Assembly (NCBI RefSeq): GCF_015291665.1
Contig: NZ_CP030048.1
Coordinates: 2,232,001 to 2,296,000, forward strand
Length of the DNA stretch: 64,000 nucleotides
Origin: Bradyrhizobium sp. CCBAU 53338
GTDB lineage: Bacteria; Pseudomonadota; Alphaproteobacteria; Rhizobiales; Xanthobacteraceae
Reading direction: 5' to 3'
The position numbers and the translations under genes are program-made. This document shows, in pieces, positions 8,775 to 23,931 of the stretch. Numbering within the stretch: the stretch's first letter is position 1; each line of letters starts with the position of its first letter. The notes below the pieces were generated by a model. It saw only the letters and a program-made list of their open reading frames with translations. It was not told the origin of the DNA and did not search any database.

Positions 8775-9779
8775 GTGAGCGGGTACGCCGGCTATGTCGG
8801 CCGCCGGATCGGGCAGTTCCTGCTCGTGGTCTTCATCGGCATCAACATCGCCTATGTCGTCACGCATGCATCGCCGATCGATCCGGTCGAGCAATCGATC
8901 TCGGCGGTGACCTCCTTTGGCAACACTGCGCCCGATGCGATCGAACAGATGCGCAATTCCTTGCGCGAGCTCTATGGTCTCGGCGGCACGCCCGTTGAAC
9001 AATATCTGACGTTCTGGAAGCGGATCCTGAGCGCCGATTTCGGTCCCTCGATGTCGGCATTTCCGACACCCGTCGGCACCCTGATTGCGCGTGCGCTGCC
9101 CTGGACGGCGGGCCTCCTCGCGGTCTCGACCCTCATCGCCTGGGTGCTCGGAAATCTGCTGGGTGGACTTGCCGGCTATTACCGACAGAGCCGCGGATTA
9201 AGGTTGATGGGCGTGATCGCCATGGGCCTTCATCCTATCCCTTATTACATCCTGGCCATGCTGCTGCTGATCGTGTTCGGCTTCCTCTGGCCGGTGCTGC
9301 CGATCACTGGCGGGGCGGCGATGAATCTGCCGCAGTCCCTGACGCCCGAATTCGTCGGGAGCGTGCTGCAGCACGCGATCCTGCCGGCGCTCTCGCTGAT
9401 CCTGATCGGCGTGGGGAGCTGGTTTCTCGGCATGCGTTCGCTGGTCTCCAACGTCCTCGCCGAGGACTACGTCGTCTATGCCGAGCTTGCCGGCGTGAAG
9501 TCCTGGCGCATCCTGACGTCCTACGTGATGCGCAACGCGCTGGTGCCGCAGGTGACGGGCCTTGCGATGTCGCTCGGTGGAATCTTCAACGGTGCCGTGA
9601 TCACCGAGAAGGTGTTCGGCTATCCGGGTCTCGGCTCGCTCCTTGTCGATGCCGTCTATGCTGGCGACTACGGTCTGGTCCTCGGCGTCACCACCATCTC
9701 GATCCTCGGCGTATCGTTTGGCGTGCTCGCGATCGATCTTCTGTACCCGCTGCTTGATCCCAGGGTGAAGGTCAGCTGA
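8775..9779 (+). CDS. ABC permease, DppB type
   Basis: 334 residues from a GTG start at 8775. N-terminal membrane segment (GQFLLVVFIGINIAYVV), then a periplasmic loop and about five more helices, with the binding-protein-dependent permease signature region around LVSNVLAEDYVVYAELAGVK that contacts the ATPase. Family layout matches the DppB/OppB subunit. It sits 65 bases after the binding protein gene, and its stop overlaps the next start (TGATG at 9777-9781). It forms the inner-membrane channel with the following permease. Confidence 0.9.
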   Translation: MSGYAGYVGRRIGQFLLVVFIGINIAYVVTHASPIDPVEQSISAVTSFGNTAPDAIEQMRNSLRELYGLGGTPVEQYLTFWKRILSADFGPSMSAFPTPVGTLIARALPWTAGLLAVSTLIAWVLGNLLGGLAGYYRQSRGLRLMGVIAMGLHPIPYYILAMLLLIVFGFLWPVLPITGGAAMNLPQSLTPEFVGSVLQHAILPALSLILIGVGSWFLGMRSLVSNVLAEDYVVYAELAGVKSWRILTSYVMRNALVPQVTGLAMSLGGIFNGAVITEKVFGYPGLGSLLVDAVYAGDYGLVLGVTTISILGVSFGVLAIDLLYPLLDPRVKVS

Positions 9780-10642
9780 TGGCCGTCTTTCTCAACGACC
9801 TCTTGCGCGACAGGGCAGAATTCCGGATTGGGGCGGTGCTGGTCGCTATCGTTCTGCTGCTGTCCGTGCTGGCGAGCTTCTCGCCCTATCCGCCCGAGAG
9901 TGTCTATGTGGTGCCGCCCGACCTGCCGCCGTCCCTGACCTACTGGTTCGGCACGACGTCACGTGGCCAGGACGTGTTCTGGCAAGTGAGCTTTGCCATT
10001 CGGAATACATTGCTGTTCGGGGGCACGGTGGCCCTTGTCAGCCGCCTGGTCGCGCTCACCGTCGGGCTCATCAGCGGCTACAAGGGAGGCTGGATCGACC
10101 GCGTCCTGATGTCGCTGAACGACACGTTCATCGTCATTCCGCTGCTGCCGGTCCTGGTGCTGTTCTATTTCGTGATGCGCGACAGGATCTCCTGGCTGAT
10201 GCTGGCGCTGATCATGGCTTGTTTCGGATGGGCCTACGACGCGCGGCTGATCCGTTCGGTGGTGATGAGCTTGAGGCAGCGCGAGTTCACCCAGACCAGC
10301 CTGTTCTCGGGAATGAGCACGCGGCAGATCCTCACCGAGGAGCATCTGCCCTACGTCGTGCCGATCCTGTTCTCCACCACCATGAACAACATGGTGTGGT
10401 CGATCGGGCTCGAAGTGACGCTTGCGGTGCTCGGCTTTACCGACATCAACACGCCGACGATCGGCGGCATGATCTATTGGGCCAACCAGCATACGGCGAT
10501 GGTCGCGGGCATCTGGTGGTGGATCGCCTTTCCAACCATCGCTGTGGTCATGACGTTCATCGGCCTCTTCCTGCTCGCGATCTCGGTGAACGCGCACATC
10601 GATCCGAGAAGCCGCCTCTGGAACGTCGGAGGGGCCTCGTGA
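9779..10642 (+). CDS. ABC permease, DppC type
   Basis: 287 residues with N-terminal membrane segment (VLVAIVLLLSVLASFS), the characteristic WFGTTSRGQDVFWQ segment of DppC/OppC subunits (family consensus GTDxxGRDVxSR), five further helices, and a coupling-loop region near MSLRQREFTQTSLFSGMS. Start ATG overlaps the previous stop, and its own stop overlaps the following ATG (10640-10644). It pairs with the DppB-type subunit to form the transport channel. Confidence 0.9.
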   Translation: MAVFLNDLLRDRAEFRIGAVLVAIVLLLSVLASFSPYPPESVYVVPPDLPPSLTYWFGTTSRGQDVFWQVSFAIRNTLLFGGTVALVSRLVALTVGLISGYKGGWIDRVLMSLNDTFIVIPLLPVLVLFYFVMRDRISWLMLALIMACFGWAYDARLIRSVVMSLRQREFTQTSLFSGMSTRQILTEEHLPYVVPILFSTTMNNMVWSIGLEVTLAVLGFTDINTPTIGGMIYWANQHTAMVAGIWWWIAFPTIAVVMTFIGLFLLAISVNAHIDPRSRLWNVGGAS

Positions 10643-11673
10643 TGCAGGCCAACGCCGGGCGGCCGGACGGAGATCAGGAGGCTCAGCCGCTCCTCAGCGT
10701 TCGCGACCTCCAAGCCTATTATCGGACCAGCCATTCCGGCGTCAGGCGCGGCATCAGGGCGGTCGATGGTGTCAGCTTCAAGGTGCGCCGCGGCGAGATC
10801 TACGGACTCGCCGGAGAATCCAGCTCCGGCAAGACCACGCTGATCAAGAGCATCGCGGGCGCGATCAGGCCTCCACTCGAGATCGTGGGCGGCAGCATCG
10901 AGTTTGCGTTCCTGCCCGGCTATGGCGGATTGCACCGCGCGCCGCGGGAAGACGTCGAGCGGATCCGCTGGCGGCACCTGTCCTACATCATGCAGGGCTC
11001 GATGAGCGTGCTGAACCCGGTGCGTCGTATCAAATCCTCGTTTGTCGATTTCGCATATCCGCATATCGGTGGTAACCGAACGCAGTTCGAGCAGCAGGTG
11101 GTCGATCATCTGGCGCGGGTGAAACTCGATCCCTCGGTGCTCGCCGCCTTTCCACACGAGCTCTCGGGCGGGATGCGGCAACGCGTCGCGCTTGCGCTTG
11201 CCACGATCTGCCGACCCGGATTTGTCATCGCCGACGAGCCGACCACCGCGCTCGACGTGGTGGTGCAGAAGGAGGTGCTCGGCATGATCCGCGGCATCCA
11301 GCGCGAGACCGGCTCGTCGGTTCTGTTCGTCACGCACGACATGGGCGTGCACGCGCACATCACCGACCGGCTTGCGATCATGTATGCCGGGCGTCTGGTG
11401 GAGGAGGCCGCGACCGCAGAGATCTTCCGCAATCCGCAGCATCCCTACACCAAGCACCTCATCTCGAGCCTTCCGCGCATCGGCGACGACGCGCCGCGCC
11501 AGGGACTTGGCGGCACCCCGCCAAATCTGGCCGATCCCCCGTCGGGTTGTCGCTTCCATCCGCGGTGCCCGCTCGCAAGCGAGATTTGCAGCCGGGAGGT
11601 TCCGGTCATGCGTGAAGCCGCCGCTGGACATCGCGTTGCATGCTTTGCCGTCATCAAGGACAACAAGGCATGA
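10642..11673 (+). CDS. ABC ATPase, DppD type
   Basis: 343 residues from the ATG at 10642, chosen because it overlaps the upstream stop and matches the family N-terminus; the longer frame upstream has no homology. Walker A is GESSSGKTT, with Ser where most relatives have Gly (GESGSGKS). Signature LSGGMRQR, Walker B FVIADEPTTALD and switch H in VTHDM are intact. The C-terminal extension has the CRFHPRCPLASEIC cysteine motif typical of oligopeptide ATPases, which in relatives binds an iron-sulfur cluster. It acts with the next ATPase as a heterodimer. Confidence 0.9.
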   Translation: MQANAGRPDGDQEAQPLLSVRDLQAYYRTSHSGVRRGIRAVDGVSFKVRRGEIYGLAGESSSGKTTLIKSIAGAIRPPLEIVGGSIEFAFLPGYGGLHRAPREDVERIRWRHLSYIMQGSMSVLNPVRRIKSSFVDFAYPHIGGNRTQFEQQVVDHLARVKLDPSVLAAFPHELSGGMRQRVALALATICRPGFVIADEPTTALDVVVQKEVLGMIRGIQRETGSSVLFVTHDMGVHAHITDRLAIMYAGRLVEEAATAEIFRNPQHPYTKHLISSLPRIGDDAPRQGLGGTPPNLADPPSGCRFHPRCPLASEICSREVPVMREAAAGHRVACFAVIKDNKA

Positions 11674-12542
11674 ACGATCTGCTGCTCGACGTCATCGAGG
11701 CCAGCAAAACCTTCGTTCGCGGAAGGCTGCTGTCGAGAGAGACAATCGTTGCGGTGAACAAGGTGAGCTTCCAGCTTGCTGTCGGGCGGCCGGAGATCCT
11801 GGCCATCATCGGTGAGTCCGGCAGCGGCAAGACGACCCTTGCGCGGATGATCCTGAACATGGAGGCACCGACCAGCGGTAGACTGTTGCTCGACGGGATC
11901 GACCTTGCGGCCATCAGCGGCAGTGCCAGCCGGCTGGCATTCATGCACAAGGTGCAACCGATCTTTCAGAACCCCTTCGAGTCCTTCAACCCGCTGAAGC
12001 GGGTTGAGCGGTATCTGCTTAAGACGCGACGTCGATTCTCCGGCGTGGCGGGGGAGAGCGCGACTGCAGCGGCCGTCGATGCGGCGTTGCACAAAGTCGG
12101 GCTGTCGCTCAACGAGGTGGGTGGCCGGTACCCGCACGAGCTGTCCGGCGGACAGCTTCAGCGGATCGCGATTGCGCGTGCGCTGTTGGCCGAACCGAAA
12201 TTGATCGTGGCGGACGAGCCGGTGTCCATGATCGACGCATCCTTGCGGACGTCCATCGTCAATCTGTTCAGGACGTTGCGGGACGACCTCGGGATATCGA
12301 TCATCTATGTCACGCATGATCTGGCTACCGCCTACTACATCAGCGACCGCATCATGATCATGCAGAAGGGCAGTGTCGTCGAAAGCGGTGATGCGCGAAC
12401 GGTGCTGAAGGCGCCGCAGCATCCCTATACGCGCCTATTGCGCGAAGCCGTGCTATTACCTGAGATACCCAACGCCAAGACGAATCGAACTCCCAGCATG
12501 AACGGTCTCATCAGCCCCGGTCCCCCCGAGAGGAGAGCATGA
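11670..12542 (+). CDS. ABC ATPase, DppF type
   Basis: 290 residues from the ATG at 11670 (ATGA overlap with the DppD-type gene). Walker A GESGSGKTT, signature LSGGQLQR, Walker B LIVADEPVSMID and VTHDLATAYY are all present. The C-terminal family segment HPYTRLLREAVLLPE is also seen. It lacks the cysteine-rich tail of its partner, as usual for DppF-type subunits. Its 3' end overlaps the GH51 start (12539), which ties import to arabinoside hydrolysis. Confidence 0.9.
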   Translation: MNDLLLDVIEASKTFVRGRLLSRETIVAVNKVSFQLAVGRPEILAIIGESGSGKTTLARMILNMEAPTSGRLLLDGIDLAAISGSASRLAFMHKVQPIFQNPFESFNPLKRVERYLLKTRRRFSGVAGESATAAAVDAALHKVGLSLNEVGGRYPHELSGGQLQRIAIARALLAEPKLIVADEPVSMIDASLRTSIVNLFRTLRDDLGISIIYVTHDLATAYYISDRIMIMQKGSVVESGDARTVLKAPQHPYTRLLREAVLLPEIPNAKTNRTPSMNGLISPGPPERRA

Positions 12543-14083
12543 GGAAAGCCAGAGTTCTGATCGACCGCGACTTCGCCATTGGTCACACCGACCCTCGCTT
12601 GTTCGGTGCGTTCGTCGAACATCTCGGGCGATGCGTCTATGGCGGCATCTACGAGCCCGACCATCCGACCGCGGACGAGAAGGGCTTTCGCAAGGACGTG
12701 CTCGCGCTGGTGAAGGAGCTCGGTCCGACGCTGATCCGGTATCCCGGCGGAAATTTCGTCTCGGGCTACAATTGGGAGGACGGCGTCGGCCCGCAGGAGA
12801 CGAGGCCCGCGCGGCTTGACCTTGCCTGGTTCAGCACCGAGCCGAACAGTTTTGGCGCCAATGAATTCATGGACTGGTGCCGGGCTGCCGATGTCGCGCC
12901 GATGATGGCGGTCAATCTCGGCACCCGCGGCGGCGATGCCGCGCGCAATCTGGTCGAATACTGCAACCATCCCGGCGGTACCGCCTGGTCGGAGCTGCGC
13001 CGCGCCCATGGCTGGGACAAGCCGCATGGCGTCAAGCTGTGGTGCCTCGGCAACGAGGTCGACGGGCCCTGGCAGATGGAGCACAAGAGTGCCGCCGATT
13101 ACGGTGCGCTCGCGCGCGAAGCTGCCAAGATGATGCGCTGGGTGGATCCGACCATCGAGCTTGCGGCATGCGGATCATCCGGGCGCAACATGCCAACCTT
13201 CGGACAGTGGGAGGACACGGTCCTCGAGCACACCTTCGATCATGTCGAGTACATTTCGCTCCACACTTATCTCAACAACTACAAGCAGGACACGGCATCG
13301 TTTCTCGCCAGTCCCGACCTGATGGACAGCTTCATCGACGAAGTCGTCGCGATCGCCGACGCGGTAGCGGCCAAGCGGCGTTCCGGCAAGCGATTGATGC
13401 TGAGCTTCGATGAATGGAACGTCTGGTACCGGACGCGCCGAAATCGTGCCGACCGGGTCAAGGAGGGCTGGCCGGTGGCGCCGCCGATCCTCGAGGAAAT
13501 CTACACGATGGAGGATGCGCTCGCCTTCGGCGGCGCCTGCATTTCCCTGCTCAATCACGCCGATCGGGTGAGGGTCGCCTGCCTCGCACAGCTCGTCAAC
13601 GTCATCGCGCCGATCATGACCGAGACGGGCGGAGGCGCGTGGCGTCAGGCTACCTTTTTCCCGTTCGCGCATATGAGCCGCTTCGGCCGCGGTAAGGTTC
13701 TCCGCATCCAAGCAGAGTCCGAGACCTACGATTCCTCGTACTACGATCCCCGTGGCACCCAGGAGCAGAATTTTCCGGTGAGGAACGTGCCGTATCTGAA
13801 GATCGCGGCCGTGGCAGCGGAGGATGGCGGCCTGTCGCTGTTCCTGCTCAATCGCGATCTGAGGCAGGAGATGGAGGTGAGCGTCGAGGCCAGAAGTTTT
13901 GGTCGGCTGGCGGTGAGCGAGCGGCTTGAACTCCGGCACGATGATCTCAAGGCGACGAATACCAAGCACGCGCCCGACAAAATCAAGCCGACGCCGCTGC
14001 AGGATGTGACCTTGAGCGGTGGACGATTGCAGGCGACGCTCACGCCGGCGTCCTGGAATGTGATCCATCTGTCGGCAAGCTGA
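12539..14083 (+). CDS. GH51 alpha-L-arabinofuranosidase
   Basis: 514 residues, the usual size for bacterial GH51 enzymes. The catalytic acid/base is Glu173 in WCLGNEVDG, and the nucleophile is Glu292 in LSFDEWNVWY. The substrate-site segment LIRYPGGNFVSGYNW is also conserved. A (beta/alpha)8 barrel is followed by a C-terminal beta domain from about residue 385. There is no signal peptide, so it acts in the cytoplasm on imported arabinosides, releasing L-arabinose. The start overlaps the upstream ATPase stop (ATGA), preceded by GAGAGGAGAG as ribosome site. Arabinose catabolic genes are not in the window. Confidence 0.93.
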   Translation: MRKARVLIDRDFAIGHTDPRLFGAFVEHLGRCVYGGIYEPDHPTADEKGFRKDVLALVKELGPTLIRYPGGNFVSGYNWEDGVGPQETRPARLDLAWFSTEPNSFGANEFMDWCRAADVAPMMAVNLGTRGGDAARNLVEYCNHPGGTAWSELRRAHGWDKPHGVKLWCLGNEVDGPWQMEHKSAADYGALAREAAKMMRWVDPTIELAACGSSGRNMPTFGQWEDTVLEHTFDHVEYISLHTYLNNYKQDTASFLASPDLMDSFIDEVVAIADAVAAKRRSGKRLMLSFDEWNVWYRTRRNRADRVKEGWPVAPPILEEIYTMEDALAFGGACISLLNHADRVRVACLAQLVNVIAPIMTETGGGAWRQATFFPFAHMSRFGRGKVLRIQAESETYDSSYYDPRGTQEQNFPVRNVPYLKIAAVAAEDGGLSLFLLNRDLRQEMEVSVEARSFGRLAVSERLELRHDDLKATNTKHAPDKIKPTPLQDVTLSGGRLQATLTPASWNVIHLSAS

Positions 14084-14113
14084 GATGGCAGTGATGCGCG
14101 GACGCGATGATAT

Positions 14114-20350
<6,237 letters not shown>

Positions 20351-20804
20351 GTCGTTAGACCATGCCGCCGCCGAGTTCGGGTCCGAGCCGAAACAGGCTC
20401 GCCCCGCGCTCCGCCTCACCCTCCATAAAGCTGCCCCGATGCGGCAAAGCGCGCCGTTACGGTTTCTTTGTTTCCGCGTGCGGGACGCATGAAGGGCAGG
20501 ACGCACGTGCGACGCTCGGCGCGATGGGGCTGCCCCCTCACGCCTTCATTCCTGCACCCGGTTGATCACGTAGGCCGGGCACCGTGAAATCGTATCATTT
20601 GCCTCAATCGCGTCAACGTACCGTCTCGATGACTTCAGGCGAAGCGCATTCGAGTGGACGGGATATCGCAGCATGCAACAGGAGTCTGCGTTCTGGCCAT
20701 GCAACAACTTTGGGGAGCGCGGGGGGCTACCCCGGACTGAAGGAGAACTCAGATTTTCTAACCGGTTAGGGGGCATCAATCCCCGTGGCTGCCCGACCAT
20801 CCGC
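20351..20804 (-). other. Intergenic region upstream of the giant kinase
   Basis: About 450 bases with no convincing gene on either strand. It lies between the start of the giant kinase and the 3' end of the small exported protein gene, so it should carry the kinase promoter. I see no strong palindrome, RNA gene or repeat in it. Confidence 0.5.
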
Positions 20805-21173
20805 TCACCAGGAGATCGGAATCCTCTGCTCGAATCCGCCGATGTCCGAGGCCGGGCTGAGCGGCTGGCGGCTGAGCGGCCGGTTGTTGTTCTGGCTGGC
20901 GAACGAGCTGCCCGGCGGGAAGGCGTAATCGCTGAACTTGCGGTCGCCGGGCAGTACCTCGGTCCCACCATCCAGCCACGAGCGCTTGCTGACATAGATG
21001 CGCGTGCGGGAATCCGACCGATAGGTCCGGTTGGGGCCGTGCGGACCGTACACGTAGACGCTCTGTTTTGACGGCTGCGTCCGGTCGCGCTTGCCTGATG
21101 TGTCGGCATTGCAGATCGTGGTGGAGGTGAGAATGGCGACCAGCGCAACGCTGGTGGTGACGGGCAGTTTCAT
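20805..21173 (-). CDS. Small exported protein of unknown function
   Basis: 122 residues from the ATG at 21173, giving the signal peptide MKLPVTTSVALVAILTSTTICNA. An in-frame ATG five codons upstream (21188) is an alternative. The mature part is about 100 residues, basic near its N-terminus, with YVYGPHGPNRTYRSDSRTRIYVS and a proline/serine/asparagine-rich tail. I do not recognise the family. It stands alone between the kinase and bamA, transcribed away from bamA. Confidence 0.65.
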   Translation of the reverse strand: MKLPVTTSVALVAILTSTTICNADTSGKRDRTQPSKQSVYVYGPHGPNRTYRSDSRTRIYVSKRSWLDGGTEVLPGDRKFSDYAFPPGSSFASQNNNRPLSRQPLSPASDIGGFEQRIPISW

Positions 21174-21414
21174 GTGCGGGCATCCCATGCGGATCGGCTG
21201 ATGTCTGCGGCTCTCGCATCGCCCCTGGAAAGTGTAAACAAGGCTTCTTTTGCCTGATGTTACTGGCTCCTCCCCCAAACGTCGCGCGCACGGCGCTCTA
21301 TGCGCTGGCGGCTCAATCAAACTCAATCCGTAGAAACAGTACAGCAACCTGAAAGCCACACCGTGGCCACAGCTTTCCCGTTTCAGAGCAGATCAGGTGC
21401 TCTTGAGGTGTGGA

Positions 21415-23931
21415 ATGTCGTTTTTGCGGGCCTGGCTTGTCGCGGCGGTCGTGGGTGGTGTGTCGATTGCAACTTCACTGACCGCGGTGCTGCTGCCGCA
21501 GCCGGCAGCGGCGGCGCAAGCCACTGACGCGATCGTGGTCGAGGGCAATCGCCGCGTCGAGGCCGAGACAGTTCGCTCCTACTTCAGGGCCGACGCCAAC
21601 GGCCGGTTCGACCAGGTCGCCCTCGACGACGGCCTCAAGGCCCTCGTCGAAACCGGCCTGTTCCAGGACGTGAAGGTCAACAGGGTAGGCGGCCATGTCG
21701 TCGTGTCCGTGGTGGAAAACGCCGTGATCGGCCGTGTTGCGTTCGAGGGCAACAAGAAGATCAAGGACGAGCAACTCACCGCCGAAGTCCAGTCCAAGCC
21801 GCGCGGCACCTTCTCGCGGGCGATGGTGCAGTCCGACACGCTGCGGATCGCCGAGATCTACCGCCGTTCGGGCCGCTACGACGTGCGCGTCACCCCAGAA
21901 ATCATCGAGCAGCCGAGCAACCGCGTCGATCTCGTCTTCACGATCAACGAAGGCGCCAAGACCGGCGTGAAGTCGATCGAGTTCATCGGCAACAGCGCCT
22001 TCTCCGCGGCGCGCCTTCGCGACGTGATCAAGACCCATGAGAGCAATCTGCTGAGCTTCCTCAGCAGCGGCGATGTCTACGACCCCGACCGCGTCGAGGC
22101 CGACCGCGACCTGATCCGCCGGTTCTACCTGAAGAACGGATTCGCCGACGCGCAGGTGGTGGCGGCGTTGACCGAATACGATCCCGACAAGAAGGGATTT
22201 CTCGTCAGCTTCAAGATCGAGGAGGGCCAGAAATACCGCGTCGGCACGGTCGAGTTCCGTTCCAGCATCGCCAATTTCGATGCGAACGTGCTGCGCAGCT
22301 TCTCGCGCGTCAATGTCGGCTCGCTCTACAATGTCGAGATGGTCGAGAAATCGACCGAGGAAATGCAGATCGAGGCCTCGCGCCGCGGCTATGCCTTCGC
22401 CGTGGTGCGGCCGAGCGGTGACCGCAATTTCGAGGCGCACACCGTCTCGGTCGTGTTCAACGTCGACGAGGGGCCGCGCACCTATATCGAGCGCATCAAT
22501 CTGCGCGGCAACACCCGCACGCGCGACTACGTGATCCGCCGCGAATTCGACCTCTCCGAGGGCGATGCCTACAACCGTGCGCTGGTCGACCGTGCCGAGC
22601 GGCGGCTGAAGAACCTCGATTATTTCAAGAGCGTCAAGATTACCACGGAGCCGGGCTCCTCCAGCGACCGTGTGATCCTGATCGTCGACATGGAGGAGAA
22701 ATCGACCGGTGATTTCTCGATATCGGGCGGCTACTCCACCACCGACGGCGCACTCGCCGAAGTCTCGGTCTCCGAGCGCAACCTGTTCGGCAAGGGGCTC
22801 TATGCCAAGGCGTCGGTGACCTACGGCCAGTACGCCCGCGGTGTGTCGCTGTCTTTCGTCGAGCCATATTTGCTCGACCAACGGATCGCGCTCGGATTGG
22901 ACACCTACTATCGCCAGCAATTGGCGAACAGCTATACGAGTTATGGCGTGACGACGTTAGGCTTCTCGCCGCGCCTGGGCTTCGCGCTACGCGAGGATTT
23001 GTCGCTTCAGCTCCGCTACTCGCTTTATCAGCAGAGCATCACGCTCGCCAGCGCTTACAACAATTGCAACAACAACGCAGCCAATACGTCGCTGGCGTTC
23101 AACCCGACGCCGGCCTATATCCAGAGCGTGCTCGGCGGGGTTGATCCCACCAATTCAACGAGTTCGGGTTACTACGGCTATGGTTGTTATGCTGACGGCG
23201 AATCCAGCCTGCCGGTCCGAAAGGAATTGGCGAATGGTCCGACCTTGACGTCGGCGCTGGGCTACACGCTCACCTACAACACGCTCGACAACACCAAGAA
23301 CCCGACCGATGGGCTGCTCGTCGACTTCAAGCAGGATTTTGCCGGGGTGGGCGGCGACGTCACCTATCTGAAGACCGCACTCGACACCAAATACTACACG
23401 CCGCTGGTGTCCGAGATCGTCAGCGTGATCCATCTGCAGGGCGGCGTTCTCAACAAGATCGGCAACAACGATCTGCGCATGCTGGATCACTTCCAGATGG
23501 GCCCGAACCTCGTGCGCGGCTTCGCCTCCAACGGCATCGGTCCGCGGGACATCACCTATCTGAGCTACGGCGCCACCGGCGATGCGCTCGGCGGCACGAA
23601 ATACTGGGGGGCGTCGATGGAATTGCAGATGCCGTTCTGGTTCCTGCCCAAGGAAGTCGGTCTGAAGGGCGCGGTCTACGCCGATGCCGGCTCGCTCTGG
23701 GGCTATCAGGGGCCAACCTCGTGGGCGGCGACAGGCGAGGTCAGCACCAAGGCTTGTCCGACCTGCGGGCTGCAATATGACGACAGCAGCGTGGTGAGAT
23801 CGTCGGTCGGCGTCGGACTGATCTGGGCCTCGCCGTTCGGCCCGCTGCGCTTCGACTACGCCGTGCCGCTGACGAAGGGCAAGTATGACGTCGTGCAGGA
23901 GTTCAGGTTCGGCGGCGGGACGTCGTTCTAG
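21415..23931 (+). CDS. bamA: BamA-type outer membrane assembly factor (stand-alone copy)
   Basis: 838 residues from the ATG at 21415 (GAGG ribosome site; a GTG at 21397 is an alternative). Signal peptide to about residue 35, then five POTRA repeats (~40-420; VEGNRRVEAETVRSYF opens POTRA1, VNVDEGPRTYIERINLRGN marks POTRA5), and a 16-strand barrel ending in Phe (RFGGGTSF). The barrel motif VRGF (NLVRGFASNGIG) of the family is present. BamA folds outer-membrane proteins. Here the usual neighbours (rseP upstream; lpxD, fabZ, lpxA downstream) are absent, so this is probably a second copy. Surface-loop cysteines (near residues 550-595 and KACPTCG) are unusual. Its stop overlaps the convergent M20 gene through a shared CTAG. 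Confidence 0.9.
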   Translation: MSFLRAWLVAAVVGGVSIATSLTAVLLPQPAAAAQATDAIVVEGNRRVEAETVRSYFRADANGRFDQVALDDGLKALVETGLFQDVKVNRVGGHVVVSVVENAVIGRVAFEGNKKIKDEQLTAEVQSKPRGTFSRAMVQSDTLRIAEIYRRSGRYDVRVTPEIIEQPSNRVDLVFTINEGAKTGVKSIEFIGNSAFSAARLRDVIKTHESNLLSFLSSGDVYDPDRVEADRDLIRRFYLKNGFADAQVVAALTEYDPDKKGFLVSFKIEEGQKYRVGTVEFRSSIANFDANVLRSFSRVNVGSLYNVEMVEKSTEEMQIEASRRGYAFAVVRPSGDRNFEAHTVSVVFNVDEGPRTYIERINLRGNTRTRDYVIRREFDLSEGDAYNRALVDRAERRLKNLDYFKSVKITTEPGSSSDRVILIVDMEEKSTGDFSISGGYSTTDGALAEVSVSERNLFGKGLYAKASVTYGQYARGVSLSFVEPYLLDQRIALGLDTYYRQQLANSYTSYGVTTLGFSPRLGFALREDLSLQLRYSLYQQSITLASAYNNCNNNAANTSLAFNPTPAYIQSVLGGVDPTNSTSSGYYGYGCYADGESSLPVRKELANGPTLTSALGYTLTYNTLDNTKNPTDGLLVDFKQDFAGVGGDVTYLKTALDTKYYTPLVSEIVSVIHLQGGVLNKIGNNDLRMLDHFQMGPNLVRGFASNGIGPRDITYLSYGATGDALGGTKYWGASMELQMPFWFLPKEVGLKGAVYADAGSLWGYQGPTSWAATGEVSTKACPTCGLQYDDSSVVRSSVGVGLIWASPFGPLRFDYAVPLTKGKYDVVQEFRFGGGTSF

